Assembly: GCA_021202515.1 (NCBI GenBank)
Contig: JAJQCW010000079.1
Span: forward strand, 1-53,174
Source of the DNA: Clostridiales bacterium
GTDB taxonomy: Bacteria; Bacillota; Clostridia; Oscillospirales; Oscillospiraceae
Reading direction: 5' to 3'
DNA length: 53,174 nt
The notes below the pieces were generated by a model, which was not told the origin of the DNA, did no database searches, and worked only from the letters and a program-made list of their open reading frames with translations. A program made the position numbers and the translations under genes. Shown here piece by piece: positions 23,737-33,078 of the stretch (the stretch's first letter is position 1; each line of letters begins with the position of its first letter).

Positions 23737-25830
23737 TTACACATCATACATCAGGTCGCCGTAGGAGGGCACCGGCCAATAATCGCTGTCCACCAGCATC
23801 TCCAGCTCGTCGATGGGGGCGCGGAGAGCGTCCATCACGGGGATGACGTTGTAGCGGTAAGCTCTGGCCATTTCGGGCACGTCATCCATGGCATCGGTCT
23901 CGGCATAGACCGCCTTCAACTGGGTCAGCGCGGCCTGGGCGTCCTTCAACAGGGAGGAAACCTTGTTCAGCAGTTCCTTCTGGACGGAAGCGTCAGCGCC
24001 GGCGGCTTCCACAGCGGCGACAGACTCGGCCAGGGTGGTGGAGTAGGCGATGACAGAGGGGATGTACTGCTTGCCGGCCATGTGGATCATGACCTTGGCC
24101 TCCACGCCAATGCGCTTGGCGTAGTTCTCGTAGCGGATCTCCTCACGGGCCTCCAGCTCAGTCTTGGTGTAGATGCCGAACTTCTCAAACATCTCCACCA
24201 CATCGGGCTGGGTCAGCACGGGGATGGCGTCCACCATGCACTTGATGTTGGGCAGGCCCCGGCGGGCAGCTTCTTCCACCCACTCTTCGGAGTAGCCGTC
24301 GCCGTTAAAGACGATGCGCTGATGCTTGGTCATCAGGTCCTTGATGTAGGCTTTGCAGGCGGTCTCGAAGTCCTCGGCACCCTCCAGGGCGTCGGCGGCG
24401 TCGCAGAACGCCTCGGCCATGATCGCGTTCAGGGTGGTGTTGGGGCCGGCGATGTTGTCGCTGGAGCCGACCATACGGAACTCGAACCGGTTGCCGGTGA
24501 AGGCGAAGGGAGAGGTACGGTTCCGGTCGGTGGCGTCCTTTTTCAGCACGGGGACGGTGGAAACGCCGGTATCCAGCTCGCCGGGGACGACGGTGGGGGC
24601 GTCGCCGTCCACGATCTTCTCCACCAGGGCCTCCAACTGGTCGCCCAGGAAGATGGAGATGATGGCGGGAGGGGCCTCCTGCGCGCCCAGACGGTGGTCG
24701 TTGCCCACGTTGGAGGCGGAGTCCCGCAGCACGTCGGCGTGCTTATCCACGGCGCTCATGACGCAGGCCAGGATCAGCTGGAACTGCAAATTCTCTTCCG
24801 GCTTGTCGCCCGGGTCGAACAGGTTCTCACCGGTGTCGGTGCTCAGGGACCAGTTGTTGTGCTTGCCGGAGCCGTTGACGCCTGCGTAGGGCTTCTCGTG
24901 GAGCAGGCAGGACATGTCGTGGGCGTAAGCCACCCGCTTCATGGTCTCCATGGCCAGGTTGTTCTGGTCCACGGCCACGTTCGCGCTGGAGAAGATGGGG
25001 GCCATCTCGTGCTGGGCGGGGGCCACCTCGTTGTGCTGGGTGGTGGCGGTGATGCCGTACTTCCACAACTCGTTGTTCAGGTCCTTCATGTAGGAGCCGA
25101 CACGGGTGCGGATCTTGCCGAAGTAGTGGTCGTCCAGCTCCTGGCCCTTGGGGGCGGGGGCGCCGAACAGGGTGCGGCCGGTATAAATCAGGTCCTTGCG
25201 CTGCTCATAGAGCTTGCGGTCCACCAGGAAATACTCCTGTTCGGGGCCGACGGAGGCGGTCAGGTGAGTGGATTTGGTGTCACCGAACAGGCGGCAGACA
25301 CGGATACCCTGCTTGGAGACGGCCTCCATGGAGCGCAGCAGCGGGGTCTTGGTGTCCAGCGCTTCGCCGGTGTAGGAGACAAAGACAGTGGGGATGCACA
25401 GCACGGTGCCGCAGGACTGCTCCTTCACGAAGGCGGGAGAGGTGATGTCCCAGGCAGTGTAGCCCCGGGCGTAGGAGGTGGCGCGCAGACCGCCAGAGGG
25501 GAAGGAGGAGGCGTCAGGCTCGCCCATGATGAGCTTCTTGCCGGAGAGCTGCATCAGCGTGTGGCCCATCTCGTCGGGAGAGGTCAGGAAGGAGTCGTGC
25601 TTCTCGGCGGTGGAACCGGTCAGCGGCTGGAACCAGTGGGTGTAGTGGGTGGCGCCCTTTTCCACAGCCCAGCACTTCATGGCGTCGGCCACGGCATCGG
25701 CGGAGGCGGCGCTGAGGGTGCCGCCGTTCTCCATAACGGAGACGACCTCTTTGTAGACGCTCTTGGGCAGGCGCTCCTTCATGACGGCGCGGCTGAATAC
25801 GTTGGAGCCAAAAATCTCAGGGATACTCAT
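23737..25830 (-). CDS. glnN: Glutamine synthetase type III
   Basis: ATP-dependent condensation of ammonia and glutamate. The 697-residue length separates GSIII from the roughly 450-residue GSI made at 26306. Visible signatures are GPEQEYFLVD (ammonium/metal site), QHNEVAPAQHEMAPIF, AGVNGSGKHNNWSL and a catalytic FAFTGNRFEFRMVGSS segment, then the long GSIII-specific helical C-terminus. I start at ATG 25830 (MSIPEIFGSNVFS), which has AAGGAT upstream. It is divergent from glnA and preceded by a leader containing a terminator, suggesting nitrogen-responsive attenuation. Confidence 0.95.
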   Translation of the reverse strand: MSIPEIFGSNVFSRAVMKERLPKSVYKEVVSVMENGGTLSAASADAVADAMKCWAVEKGATHYTHWFQPLTGSTAEKHDSFLTSPDEMGHTLMQLSGKKLIMGEPDASSFPSGGLRATSYARGYTAWDITSPAFVKEQSCGTVLCIPTVFVSYTGEALDTKTPLLRSMEAVSKQGIRVCRLFGDTKSTHLTASVGPEQEYFLVDRKLYEQRKDLIYTGRTLFGAPAPKGQELDDHYFGKIRTRVGSYMKDLNNELWKYGITATTQHNEVAPAQHEMAPIFSSANVAVDQNNLAMETMKRVAYAHDMSCLLHEKPYAGVNGSGKHNNWSLSTDTGENLFDPGDKPEENLQFQLILACVMSAVDKHADVLRDSASNVGNDHRLGAQEAPPAIISIFLGDQLEALVEKIVDGDAPTVVPGELDTGVSTVPVLKKDATDRNRTSPFAFTGNRFEFRMVGSSDNIAGPNTTLNAIMAEAFCDAADALEGAEDFETACKAYIKDLMTKHQRIVFNGDGYSEEWVEEAARRGLPNIKCMVDAIPVLTQPDVVEMFEKFGIYTKTELEAREEIRYENYAKRIGVEAKVMIHMAGKQYIPSVIAYSTTLAESVAAVEAAGADASVQKELLNKVSSLLKDAQAALTQLKAVYAETDAMDDVPEMARAYRYNVIPVMDALRAPIDELEMLVDSDYWPVPSYGDLMYDV

Positions 25831-25905
25831 TGCAATAAACCGATCCTTTCTTTCATTCCTTGAAATGGGATTGCTTGGTGGGTGAAACTGGTTCAAGACT
25901 GCACG

Positions 25906-25946
25906 AAAAAAAGGCGATGGTGTCTCGTTTATGGGACTCCATTGCC
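25906..25946 (-). terminator. Intrinsic terminator inside the glnN leader
   Basis: On the minus strand GGCAATGGAGTC pairs with GACACCATCGCC and is followed by seven T. It lies about 75 bases before the glnN ATG and downstream of the promoter, so transcription of glnN must pass it. An alternative hairpin GG(A)GGC-AATGGA-GTCCC (25949-25933) uses the same 5' strand and would compete with it. Confidence 0.7.
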
Positions 25947-26013
25947 TCCTTAAAGCGCTCTCGTAGCTTCGTGCTGTTCTGTTGTTTTCGGGTGAACTTG
26001 AATCACTGGGGAT

Positions 26014-26042
26014 ACTATACCCCATTCCACGCGGTTTTGCAA
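26014..26042 (-). promoter_or_regulatory. Promoter of glnN
   Basis: On the minus strand TTGCAA (26042-26037), 17 bp, TATAGT (26019-26014), giving a leader of about 175 bases. Confidence 0.75.
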
Positions 26043-26164
26043 GTGATTTGCAGGATATTTTTTTCTTTCATTCAAATTCACGTAAAACAACCGGTTATTT
26101 CGCCTTCTCTTTAGACAAATTTGACGGAATGAATTGAGCAAAAACGCAAAAATGCAGAAATTAC

Positions 26165-26192
26165 TTGACAGCCGGGAGGAATCGTGTATACT
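26165..26192 (+). promoter_or_regulatory. Promoter of glnA
   Basis: TTGACA (26165-26170), 16 bp, TATACT (26187-26192). A leader hairpin CGGGGATAT-GCA-ATATTCCCCG follows at 26213-26234. Confidence 0.85.
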
Positions 26193-26305
26193 AAAAATCG
26201 TAGACATATCGGCGGGGATATGCAATATTCCCCGGTGCGAAATTCATTTCGGCCCCACTTTCCCAAAAAACGGCAGGAACGGGCCGGGTGAAAGGAGATT
26301 TACTT

Positions 26306-27634
26306 ATGGCCTATAGCAAAGAGGACATTCTCCGCCTGGTTGAAGAGGAGGATGTACAATTCATTCGGATGCAGTTCGTGGATGTGTTCGGCCAGCTAAA
26401 AAACGTGGCCATCACCCCCTCCCAGCTTCCCAAGGCCCTGGACGACCAGATCATGATCGACGGCAGCGCCATCGAGGGTTTCGTCCGGGTGAACGAATCA
26501 GACCAATACCTGCGGCCCGACCTGAACACCTTCGCCATCTACCCCTGGCGGCCCATGCAGGGCAAGGTGGCCCGGCTGCTGTGCAACGTGTACAACCCCG
26601 ACGGCAGCCCCTTTGTGGGCGACCCCCGCAGCGTGCTGCGGCGGGTGGTGTCCCGCGCCGCCTCCATGGGGCTGAACCTGATGATCGGCCCGGAGTGCGA
26701 GTTCTTCCTGTTCAAGACCGACGACCAGGGCCGCCCCACCACTCAGCCCAGCGACAGCGCCACCTATTTTGACCTGTCCCCCCTGGACCAGGGCGAGTCC
26801 ACCCGCCGGGAGGTCTGTCTGGCGCTGGAGAAGATGGGCTTCGAAATCGAAGGCTCCCACCACGAGAACGCCCCCGGCCAGCATGAGATCGACTTCCACT
26901 ACACCGAGGCGATGGAGGCGGCGGACCAAATCCTCACCTTCCGCTTGGCGGTCAAGACCCTGGCCCAGCGCAACGGGCTGCACGCCACCTTTATGCCCAA
27001 ACCCATCGACGGGGTCAACGGCTCCGGGATGCACATCAATATGTCCCTGTTCCGCAACGGCAAGAACCTGTTCTATGACCCCGACGGGCTGCACGGTCTG
27101 TCCAAGGAGGCGTACTCCTTCATCGCGGGCATCCTCTACCACATCCGGGGCCTGTGCGCCCTGACCAACCCCCTGGTCAACAGCTACAAGCGGCTGGTGC
27201 CGGGGTACGAGGCCCCCTGCTACATCACCTGGTCTGTGGGCAACCGCAGCTCCCTGGTGCGCATCCCGGAGGTGCGGGGACAGGTGACGCGGGTAGAGCT
27301 GCGCAGCCCCGACCCCTGCGCCAACCCCTATCTGGCGCTGGCCGCCTGCCTTGCCGCCGGTCTGGACGGCATCGAGCGGGACATGACCCCTCCGGCGGAG
27401 GTCACCGAGAACATCTACGCCATGAGCGACGCCCAGCGCGCCTATCTGGGCATCGAGACTCTCCCCACCAGCCTCCACGAGGCATTGGAGGAAATGCAGA
27501 AGGACTCCTGCATTATGGACACCCTGGGCAAGCACGTGGCCAAGGCGTATATCGAGGGCAAAGAGAAAGAATGGAAGGAATACCGCGTCCAGGTCAGCCA
27601 GTGGGAGCGGGACAAATACATGACCGTATATTGA
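26306..27634 (+). CDS. glnA: Glutamine synthetase type I
   Basis: Main GSI, 442 residues, the length of the alpha subtype without the adenylylation loop. Motifs in order: DGSAIEGF near 58, GPECEFFLF, the glutamate-binding HHENAPGQHEIDF, the ammonium-channel part PKPIDGVNGSGMHINMSL, and the C-terminal RIPEVRGQVTRVELRSPDPCANPYLALAA. No NR(C/Y)xxxP-type tyrosine adenylylation segment is seen, so regulation is more likely by feedback or transcription. ATG 26306 with AAAGGAGAT upstream is preferred over a GTG at 26288. It forms a cluster with an ANTAR regulator and glutamate synthase. Confidence 0.96.
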   Translation: MAYSKEDILRLVEEEDVQFIRMQFVDVFGQLKNVAITPSQLPKALDDQIMIDGSAIEGFVRVNESDQYLRPDLNTFAIYPWRPMQGKVARLLCNVYNPDGSPFVGDPRSVLRRVVSRAASMGLNLMIGPECEFFLFKTDDQGRPTTQPSDSATYFDLSPLDQGESTRREVCLALEKMGFEIEGSHHENAPGQHEIDFHYTEAMEAADQILTFRLAVKTLAQRNGLHATFMPKPIDGVNGSGMHINMSLFRNGKNLFYDPDGLHGLSKEAYSFIAGILYHIRGLCALTNPLVNSYKRLVPGYEAPCYITWSVGNRSSLVRIPEVRGQVTRVELRSPDPCANPYLALAACLAAGLDGIERDMTPPAEVTENIYAMSDAQRAYLGIETLPTSLHEALEEMQKDSCIMDTLGKHVAKAYIEGKEKEWKEYRVQVSQWERDKYMTVY

Positions 27635-27686
27635 TCCCATGGCCGCGTGTCGCGTGTTCCGTATTTGGAATCAAGGTGTGATCGTG

Positions 27687-28226
27687 GTGGAAAAAATCAT
27701 CGTTGCGTTTGAGAACGAAGCCACTTGCCGCCGCGTCAGCGAAATGATCGAAAGCTCCGGCATTGCTAGCTGCATCAACGTGCGTAGCTGCGGCGAGGTG
27801 AAACGCTTCACCAACAAAGCCCGTGTAAACATCGTGGTTTGCGGTTATAAGCTGGCGGACGGACCGGCTGCGGTCCTCCACCAGGAGCTGCCGCCTAGCT
27901 GTTCGATGCTGATGGTGGCCAGCCAGCCCCAGTTGGACCTGGTGGACGAGGATATTTTCCGCCTGCCCGCCCCCATTTCCCGGGGAAGCCTGGTGGCGTC
28001 TGTGCAGATGCTGTTCCAGATCAACCGCCGCCTGAACCGGCTGGCCCGGCCCAAGCGGAGCGACGAGGATCAGCAGTTGGTGGAAGAGGCCAAGCGTCTG
28101 CTGATGGACCGCCATGGCATGACCGAGGAGCAGGCCCACCGGTTCATCCAGAAAAAGAGCATGGACACCGGGGCCAAAATGGTTCAAACCGCTCAGATCA
28201 TCCTGGGCGATGTGGATATTTATTGA
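27687..28226 (+). CDS. ANTAR-domain response regulator, probable antiterminator of nitrogen genes
   Basis: About 179 residues. The N-terminal 110 residues are receiver-like (KIIVAFENEATCRRVSEMIESSG...) but lack a clear DD pair and phospho-Asp. The C-terminal ANTAR three-helix domain is visible in EAKRLLMDRHGMTEEQAHRFIQKKSMDTGAKMVQTAQIIL. ANTAR proteins bind two-hairpin RNA and block leader terminators; in Firmicutes they often sit beside glutamine synthetase or GOGAT genes. The start is GTG, at 27687 or 27684, behind AAGGTG. Position between glnA and gltB and the terminator in the glnN leader make nitrogen genes its likely targets (inference). Confidence 0.88.
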   Translation: MEKIIVAFENEATCRRVSEMIESSGIASCINVRSCGEVKRFTNKARVNIVVCGYKLADGPAAVLHQELPPSCSMLMVASQPQLDLVDEDIFRLPAPISRGSLVASVQMLFQINRRLNRLARPKRSDEDQQLVEEAKRLLMDRHGMTEEQAHRFIQKKSMDTGAKMVQTAQIILGDVDIY

Positions 28227-28276
28227 GGCAATTCCGCCTTAAATCGCGTTTTTGTTGGTAAAAAATCGTCAGTCAG

Positions 28277-28470
28277 GCATTTCACCGAAAAACCGTGTGA
28301 AATGCAGCTATAGAGCGGAAAACAACGCTGAAATAAAAAAGAGAACGGCGTCTCAATGGGGAGGCGGCGGCGGTCCGGCAGAGGTCCGGGAGCGGGTGCA
28401 TTGTCCCGTTTCCCAGCTTCTTCCTGTGGCCGCTGCACCCCGGCGGGACGCCGTCTGTTGTTTTTCGCCA
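28277..28470 (+). promoter_or_regulatory. Structured leader upstream of gltB
   Basis: This 288-bp gap holds a perfect 9-bp stem hairpin (28277-28285/28297-28305), a TATAGA box at 28309-28314, and then a large foldable region. ACGGCGTC (28345-28352) pairs with GACGCCGT (28447-28454) immediately before CTGTTGTTTTT. GGGTGCA/TGCACCC and GTCCCG/CGGGAC are alternative internal helices, and CGGCG-GGA-CGCCG can form a terminator stem. This suggests an attenuator, but no known riboswitch class is recognised. Confidence 0.5.
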
Positions 28471-28514
28471 TCCTCCGGCCCACGCCGGAACACCTGTGAA
28501 AGGGGAAACAGTTC

Positions 28515-31500
28515 ATGGAAGAGATCAGGACAGAGACCACCATGCCGCCCAGAGGCTTGTACAACCCCGCCTTTGAGCACGACGCCTGCGGCATCGGCGC
28601 GGTGGTAGACATCAAGGGCCGCAAGACCCACACCACGGTGGACAACGCGCTGGCCATCGTGGAAAAGCTGGAGCACCGGGCCGGTAAGGACGCCGAGGGC
28701 AAGACCGGTGACGGCGTGGGCATTATGCTGCAAATTTCCCACAACTTCTTTGCCAAGGCCGCAGCCGCCGCCGGCATCCAACTGGGCGGCGAGCGGGACT
28801 ACGGCATCGGGATGTTCTTCTTCCCCCAGGACATCCTCAAGCGGTCCCAAGCCAAGAAGATGTTTGAGATCATCGTGGAAAAAGAGGGGATGGAGTTCCT
28901 GGGCTGGCGCACCGTGCCCATCAACCCCGAAGTGCTGGGCAACAAGGCCCTGGCCTGTATGCCCTACATCGAGCAGGGCTTCGTAGCCCGTCCCGCCAAG
29001 GTGGAAAAGGGCCTGGACTTCGACCGCAAGCTGTACATTGCCCGCCGGGTCTTTGAGCAGTCCAACGACAACACCTATGTGGTGTCCTGCTCCAGCCGCA
29101 CCATCGTCTACAAGGGCATGTTCCTGGTGGGGCAGTTGCGGAAGTTCTACTGCGACCTGCTGGACGAGGACTATCAGTCCGCTATCGCCATGGTCCACTC
29201 CCGCTTCTCCACCAACACCAACCCCTCCTGGGAGCGGGCGCACCCCAACCGATTCATCCTCCACAACGGCGAGATCAACACCATCCGGGGCAACGCCGAC
29301 CGTATGCTGGCCCGTGAGGAGACCATGGCCTCCGACGTGATGACCGAGGAAGAGTTGGATAAGGTCTATCCCGTGGTGGACCCCAACGGCTCCGACTCCG
29401 CTCAATTGGACAACACCCTGGAGTTCCTGGTCATGAACGGCATCGAGCTGCCCATGGCCGTGATGATGTGCATCCCTGAACCCTGGTCCAACAACAAGAC
29501 CATGACCAGGGAGAAGTTCGACTTCTACCGTTACTACGCCACCATGATGGAGCCGTGGGACGGCCCCGCCTCCATCATCTTCACCGACGGCGACGTGATG
29601 GGCGCGGTGCTGGACCGGAACGGCCTGCGGCCCTCCCGGTACTACGTCACCACCGACGACCAGCTCATCCTCTCCTCTGAGGTGGGCGTGCTGGAGTTCC
29701 CGCCGGAGAAGGTCGCCGTCAAGTCCCGGCTCCAGCCCGGCAAAATGCTGCTGGTGGACACCGTGGCAGGCCGCCTCATCGACGACAACGAGCTGAAAGA
29801 GCGCTACGCTCTCCGCCAGCCCTACGGCGAGTGGCTGGACCAGAACCTGACCACTTTGAAGGACCTGCCCATCCCCAACCACCACATCCGCCGCTACACC
29901 CAGGAGGAGCGGGACCGGCTGTACAAAGCCTTTGGCTACACCTACGAGGAGGTCAAGGACTCCATCCTGCAAATGGCCCAGACCGGCGCGGAACCCACCG
30001 CCGCCATGGGCGTGGACATCCCTCTGGCCGTTCTCTCCGAGAAGCACCAGCCCCTGTTCAGCTACTTCAAGCAGATGTTCGCCCAAGTCACCAACCCGCC
30101 CATCGACGCTATCCGGGAAGAAGTGGTCACGGACACCGCCGTTTACCTGGGCCGGGACGGTAACCTGCTCAGCGAGAGCGCGGAAAACTGCAACATGCTG
30201 CGCATCAAGGACCCCATCCTTACCAACATCGACCTGATGAAGATCCGCAACATGAAGAAGCCCGGCTTCAAGGTGGAGACCATCTCCATGCTCTACTACA
30301 AGAACACCCCCCTGAAGCGGGCCATTGACCGGATGTTCGTCAGCGCGGACCGGGCTTACCGGAAGGGCGCGAATATCCTCATCCTCTCCGACCGGGGCGT
30401 GGACGAAAACCACGTTGCCATCCCCTCCCTGCTGGCGGTCTCCGCCTTGCAGCAGTACCTGGTCCGCACCAAGAAGCGCACCAGCCTCTCCGTCATCGTA
30501 GAGACGGCGGAGCCGAGAGAAGTTCACCACTTCGCCACCCTGCTGGGCTACGGCGCGTCCGCCATCAACCCCTATCTGGCCCAGGAGTGCATCGGCGAGC
30601 TGGTGGAGAAGAAGCTGCTGGATAAGGAAGTTTCCGTGGCCATCGACGACTACAACAAGGCCGTCCTCAACGGCATCGTCAAAATCGCCTCCAAGATGGG
30701 TATTTCCACCATCCAGTCCTACCAGTCCGCCCAGATTTTCGAGGCCATCGGCATCAAGCAGGAGGTCATCGACGAATACTTCACCAACACCGTCTCCCGT
30801 GTGGGCGGCATCGGCCTGGAGGAGATCGGCGAGGTGGTGGAGTACCGCCACAACCACGCCTTCGACCCCCTGGGCCTGGCCATCGACACCACCCTGGACT
30901 CCCCCGGCACCCACAAGTCTCGGGCGGGCAGCGGCTGCGAGGACCACCTCTACAACCCCAAGGTCATCGCCCTGCTCCAGCAGGCGGTCCGCACCGGCGA
31001 CTATGACACCTATAAGCAGTATGCCGAGTGCGTGGACAACGCCGACGTACCCCACACCCTCCGTGGTCTGATGGACTTCCACTTCGACCCCGACACCGCC
31101 GTTCCGCTGGACGAGGTGGAGAGCGAATACGAGATCGTCAAGCGGTTCAAGACCGCCGCCATGAGCTACGGCTGCCTCTCCGCCGAAGCCCACGAGTGCC
31201 TGGCCATCGCCATGAACCGGCTGGGCGCCCACTCCAACACCGGCGAGGGCGGCGAGCCGCCAGAGCGGTACGGCACCGAAAAAGCCTGCTCCATCGTGCA
31301 GGTGGCCTCCGGGCGGTTCGGTGTCAACTCCGAGTACCTGATGAGTGGCAACGAAATTCAGATCAAGATGGCCCAGGGCGCGAAGCCCGGCGAGGGCGGA
31401 CATCTGCCCGGCAAGAAGGTCTACCCCTGGGTGGCCAAGACCCGGTTCTCCACCCCCGGCGTGTCGCTGATCTCCCCGCCGCCCCACCACGACATCTACT

Positions 31501-33062
31501 CCATTGAGGACCTGGCTCAGTTGATCTACGACCTGAAAAACGCCAACCGCAAGGCCCGCATCAACGTGAAGCTGGTCTCTGAGGCGGGCGTGGGCACCAT
31601 CGCCGCTGGCGTCGCCAAGGGCGGCGCACAGGTCATCCTCATCTCCGGCTACGACGGCGGCTCCGGCGCGGCCCCCAAGAGTTCCATCCACAACGCCGGT
31701 CTCCCCTGGGAGCTGGGCGTGGCGGAGACCCACCAGACCCTGATTCAGAACGGTCTGCGGTCCCGCGTGGTCATCGAGGCCGACTCCAAACTGATGACCG
31801 GCCGGGATGTGGCCATCGCCTGTCTGCTGGGCGCGGAGGAGTTCGGCTTCGCCACCGGTCCTCTGGTGGCTATGGGCTGCGTGATGATGCGTGTCTGCAA
31901 CCAGGATACCTGTCCCATGGGCATCGCCACTCAGAATCCGGTGCTGCGCAAGCGGTTCAAGGGCAAGCCCGAACACGTCCAGAACTACATGCTCTTCATC
32001 GCCCGCCAGTTGCGGGAGATCATGGCAAAGCTGGGCTTCCGCACCGTGGACGAGATGGTGGGCCGCAGCGACAAGCTGGAACGCCGCAAGAACATGAAGA
32101 TCGGCCGGGCCGACACCGTGGACCTGTCCCTGATTCTGAATAACCCCTATGTGGATTCCCCGGAGCGCCACTTCGAGCCGGAGAAAGCCTTCGACTTCGA
32201 GCTGGAAAAGACCGTGGACGAGGCCGTGTTCCTGAAAAAGATGGGCCGGAACCTCAAGAGCGGCAAGCCCCAGTCCCTCGAGCTGAAAATCAGCTCCACC
32301 GACCGGGCGCTGGGCACCATCTTCGGCAGCGAGATCACCCGGCTCCACGGCAACACCCTCCCCGAAGACACCTACCGCATCAAGTGCTACGGCGGCGGCG
32401 GCCAGTCCTTCGGCGCGTTCATCCCCAAGGGCATGACCCTGGAGCTGGAGGGCGACTCCAACGACTACCTGGGCAAGGGTCTCTCCGGCGGCAAGATCAT
32501 CGTCTACCCGCCCAAGGGCAGCCAGTTCAAAGCCGACGAAAACATCATCATCGGCAACGTGGCCTTCTACGGGGCTACCTCCGGCAAGGCGTTCATCTCC
32601 GGCGTGGCCGGTGAACGGTTCTGCGTCCGTAACTCCGGTGCCGTCGCCGTGGTAGAGGGCGTGGGCGACCACGGCTGTGAGTACATGACCGGCGGCCGCG
32701 TGGTGGTGCTGGGCGGCACCGGCAAGAACTTCGCAGCCGGTATGTCCGGCGGCATCGCCTACGTGCTGGACTCCCACCGGGACCTCTATATGCGGGTCAA
32801 CAAGTCCATGGTCACCATGGAGACCGTCTCCCAGAAGCACGACATCCAGGAGCTGAAGGGCCTCATCGAGGAACACGTAGCCGCCACCGGCTCCGAAAAG
32901 GGCAAGGAAATTCTGGCGCACTTCCAGGACTACATCCCCCTCTTCAAGAAGATCATGCCCAACGATTATAACAAGATGCTGAAAGCCATCGCCAAGGCCG
33001 AGGAAAAGGGCCTGAGCCATGAGCAGGCAGAGATCGACGCATTCTATGCGTCCGTCAACTGA
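28515..33062 (+). CDS. gltB: Glutamate synthase, large subunit
   Basis: Converts glutamine and 2-oxoglutarate to two glutamates. The 1515 residues match the alpha subunit. After a short propeptide the catalytic N-terminal nucleophile is Cys25 (HDACGIGAV). The class II amidotransferase domain spans about 25-430 (HSRFSTNTNPSWERAHP, HNGEINTIRGN). The FMN/[3Fe-4S] synthase domain (about 800-1210) shows ISGYDGGSGAAP, VMMRVCNQDTCPMGIATQNP and TGRDVAIACLLGAEEFGF. The GXGXG beta-helix (about 1250-1430) is rich in GG repeats (LSGGKIIVYPPKG). ATG 28515 follows GAAAGGGG. The 16-bp gap to gltD indicates one transcript. Confidence 0.97.
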   Translation: MEEIRTETTMPPRGLYNPAFEHDACGIGAVVDIKGRKTHTTVDNALAIVEKLEHRAGKDAEGKTGDGVGIMLQISHNFFAKAAAAAGIQLGGERDYGIGMFFFPQDILKRSQAKKMFEIIVEKEGMEFLGWRTVPINPEVLGNKALACMPYIEQGFVARPAKVEKGLDFDRKLYIARRVFEQSNDNTYVVSCSSRTIVYKGMFLVGQLRKFYCDLLDEDYQSAIAMVHSRFSTNTNPSWERAHPNRFILHNGEINTIRGNADRMLAREETMASDVMTEEELDKVYPVVDPNGSDSAQLDNTLEFLVMNGIELPMAVMMCIPEPWSNNKTMTREKFDFYRYYATMMEPWDGPASIIFTDGDVMGAVLDRNGLRPSRYYVTTDDQLILSSEVGVLEFPPEKVAVKSRLQPGKMLLVDTVAGRLIDDNELKERYALRQPYGEWLDQNLTTLKDLPIPNHHIRRYTQEERDRLYKAFGYTYEEVKDSILQMAQTGAEPTAAMGVDIPLAVLSEKHQPLFSYFKQMFAQVTNPPIDAIREEVVTDTAVYLGRDGNLLSESAENCNMLRIKDPILTNIDLMKIRNMKKPGFKVETISMLYYKNTPLKRAIDRMFVSADRAYRKGANILILSDRGVDENHVAIPSLLAVSALQQYLVRTKKRTSLSVIVETAEPREVHHFATLLGYGASAINPYLAQECIGELVEKKLLDKEVSVAIDDYNKAVLNGIVKIASKMGISTIQSYQSAQIFEAIGIKQEVIDEYFTNTVSRVGGIGLEEIGEVVEYRHNHAFDPLGLAIDTTLDSPGTHKSRAGSGCEDHLYNPKVIALLQQAVRTGDYDTYKQYAECVDNADVPHTLRGLMDFHFDPDTAVPLDEVESEYEIVKRFKTAAMSYGCLSAEAHECLAIAMNRLGAHSNTGEGGEPPERYGTEKACSIVQVASGRFGVNSEYLMSGNEIQIKMAQGAKPGEGGHLPGKKVYPWVAKTRFSTPGVSLISPPPHHDIYSIEDLAQLIYDLKNANRKARINVKLVSEAGVGTIAAGVAKGGAQVILISGYDGGSGAAPKSSIHNAGLPWELGVAETHQTLIQNGLRSRVVIEADSKLMTGRDVAIACLLGAEEFGFATGPLVAMGCVMMRVCNQDTCPMGIATQNPVLRKRFKGKPEHVQNYMLFIARQLREIMAKLGFRTVDEMVGRSDKLERRKNMKIGRADTVDLSLILNNPYVDSPERHFEPEKAFDFELEKTVDEAVFLKKMGRNLKSGKPQSLELKISSTDRALGTIFGSEITRLHGNTLPEDTYRIKCYGGGGQSFGAFIPKGMTLELEGDSNDYLGKGLSGGKIIVYPPKGSQFKADENIIIGNVAFYGATSGKAFISGVAGERFCVRNSGAVAVVEGVGDHGCEYMTGGRVVVLGGTGKNFAAGMSGGIAYVLDSHRDLYMRVNKSMVTMETVSQKHDIQELKGLIEEHVAATGSEKGKEILAHFQDYIPLFKKIMPNDYNKMLKAIAKAEEKGLSHEQAEIDAFYASVN

Positions 33063-33078
33063 AAAGGAGGGTGAAATC

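Noticed and set aside
26193-26305. Glutamine riboswitch in the glnA leader
   Set aside because: The leader hairpin does not match the glnA RNA consensus, which is mostly cyanobacterial.
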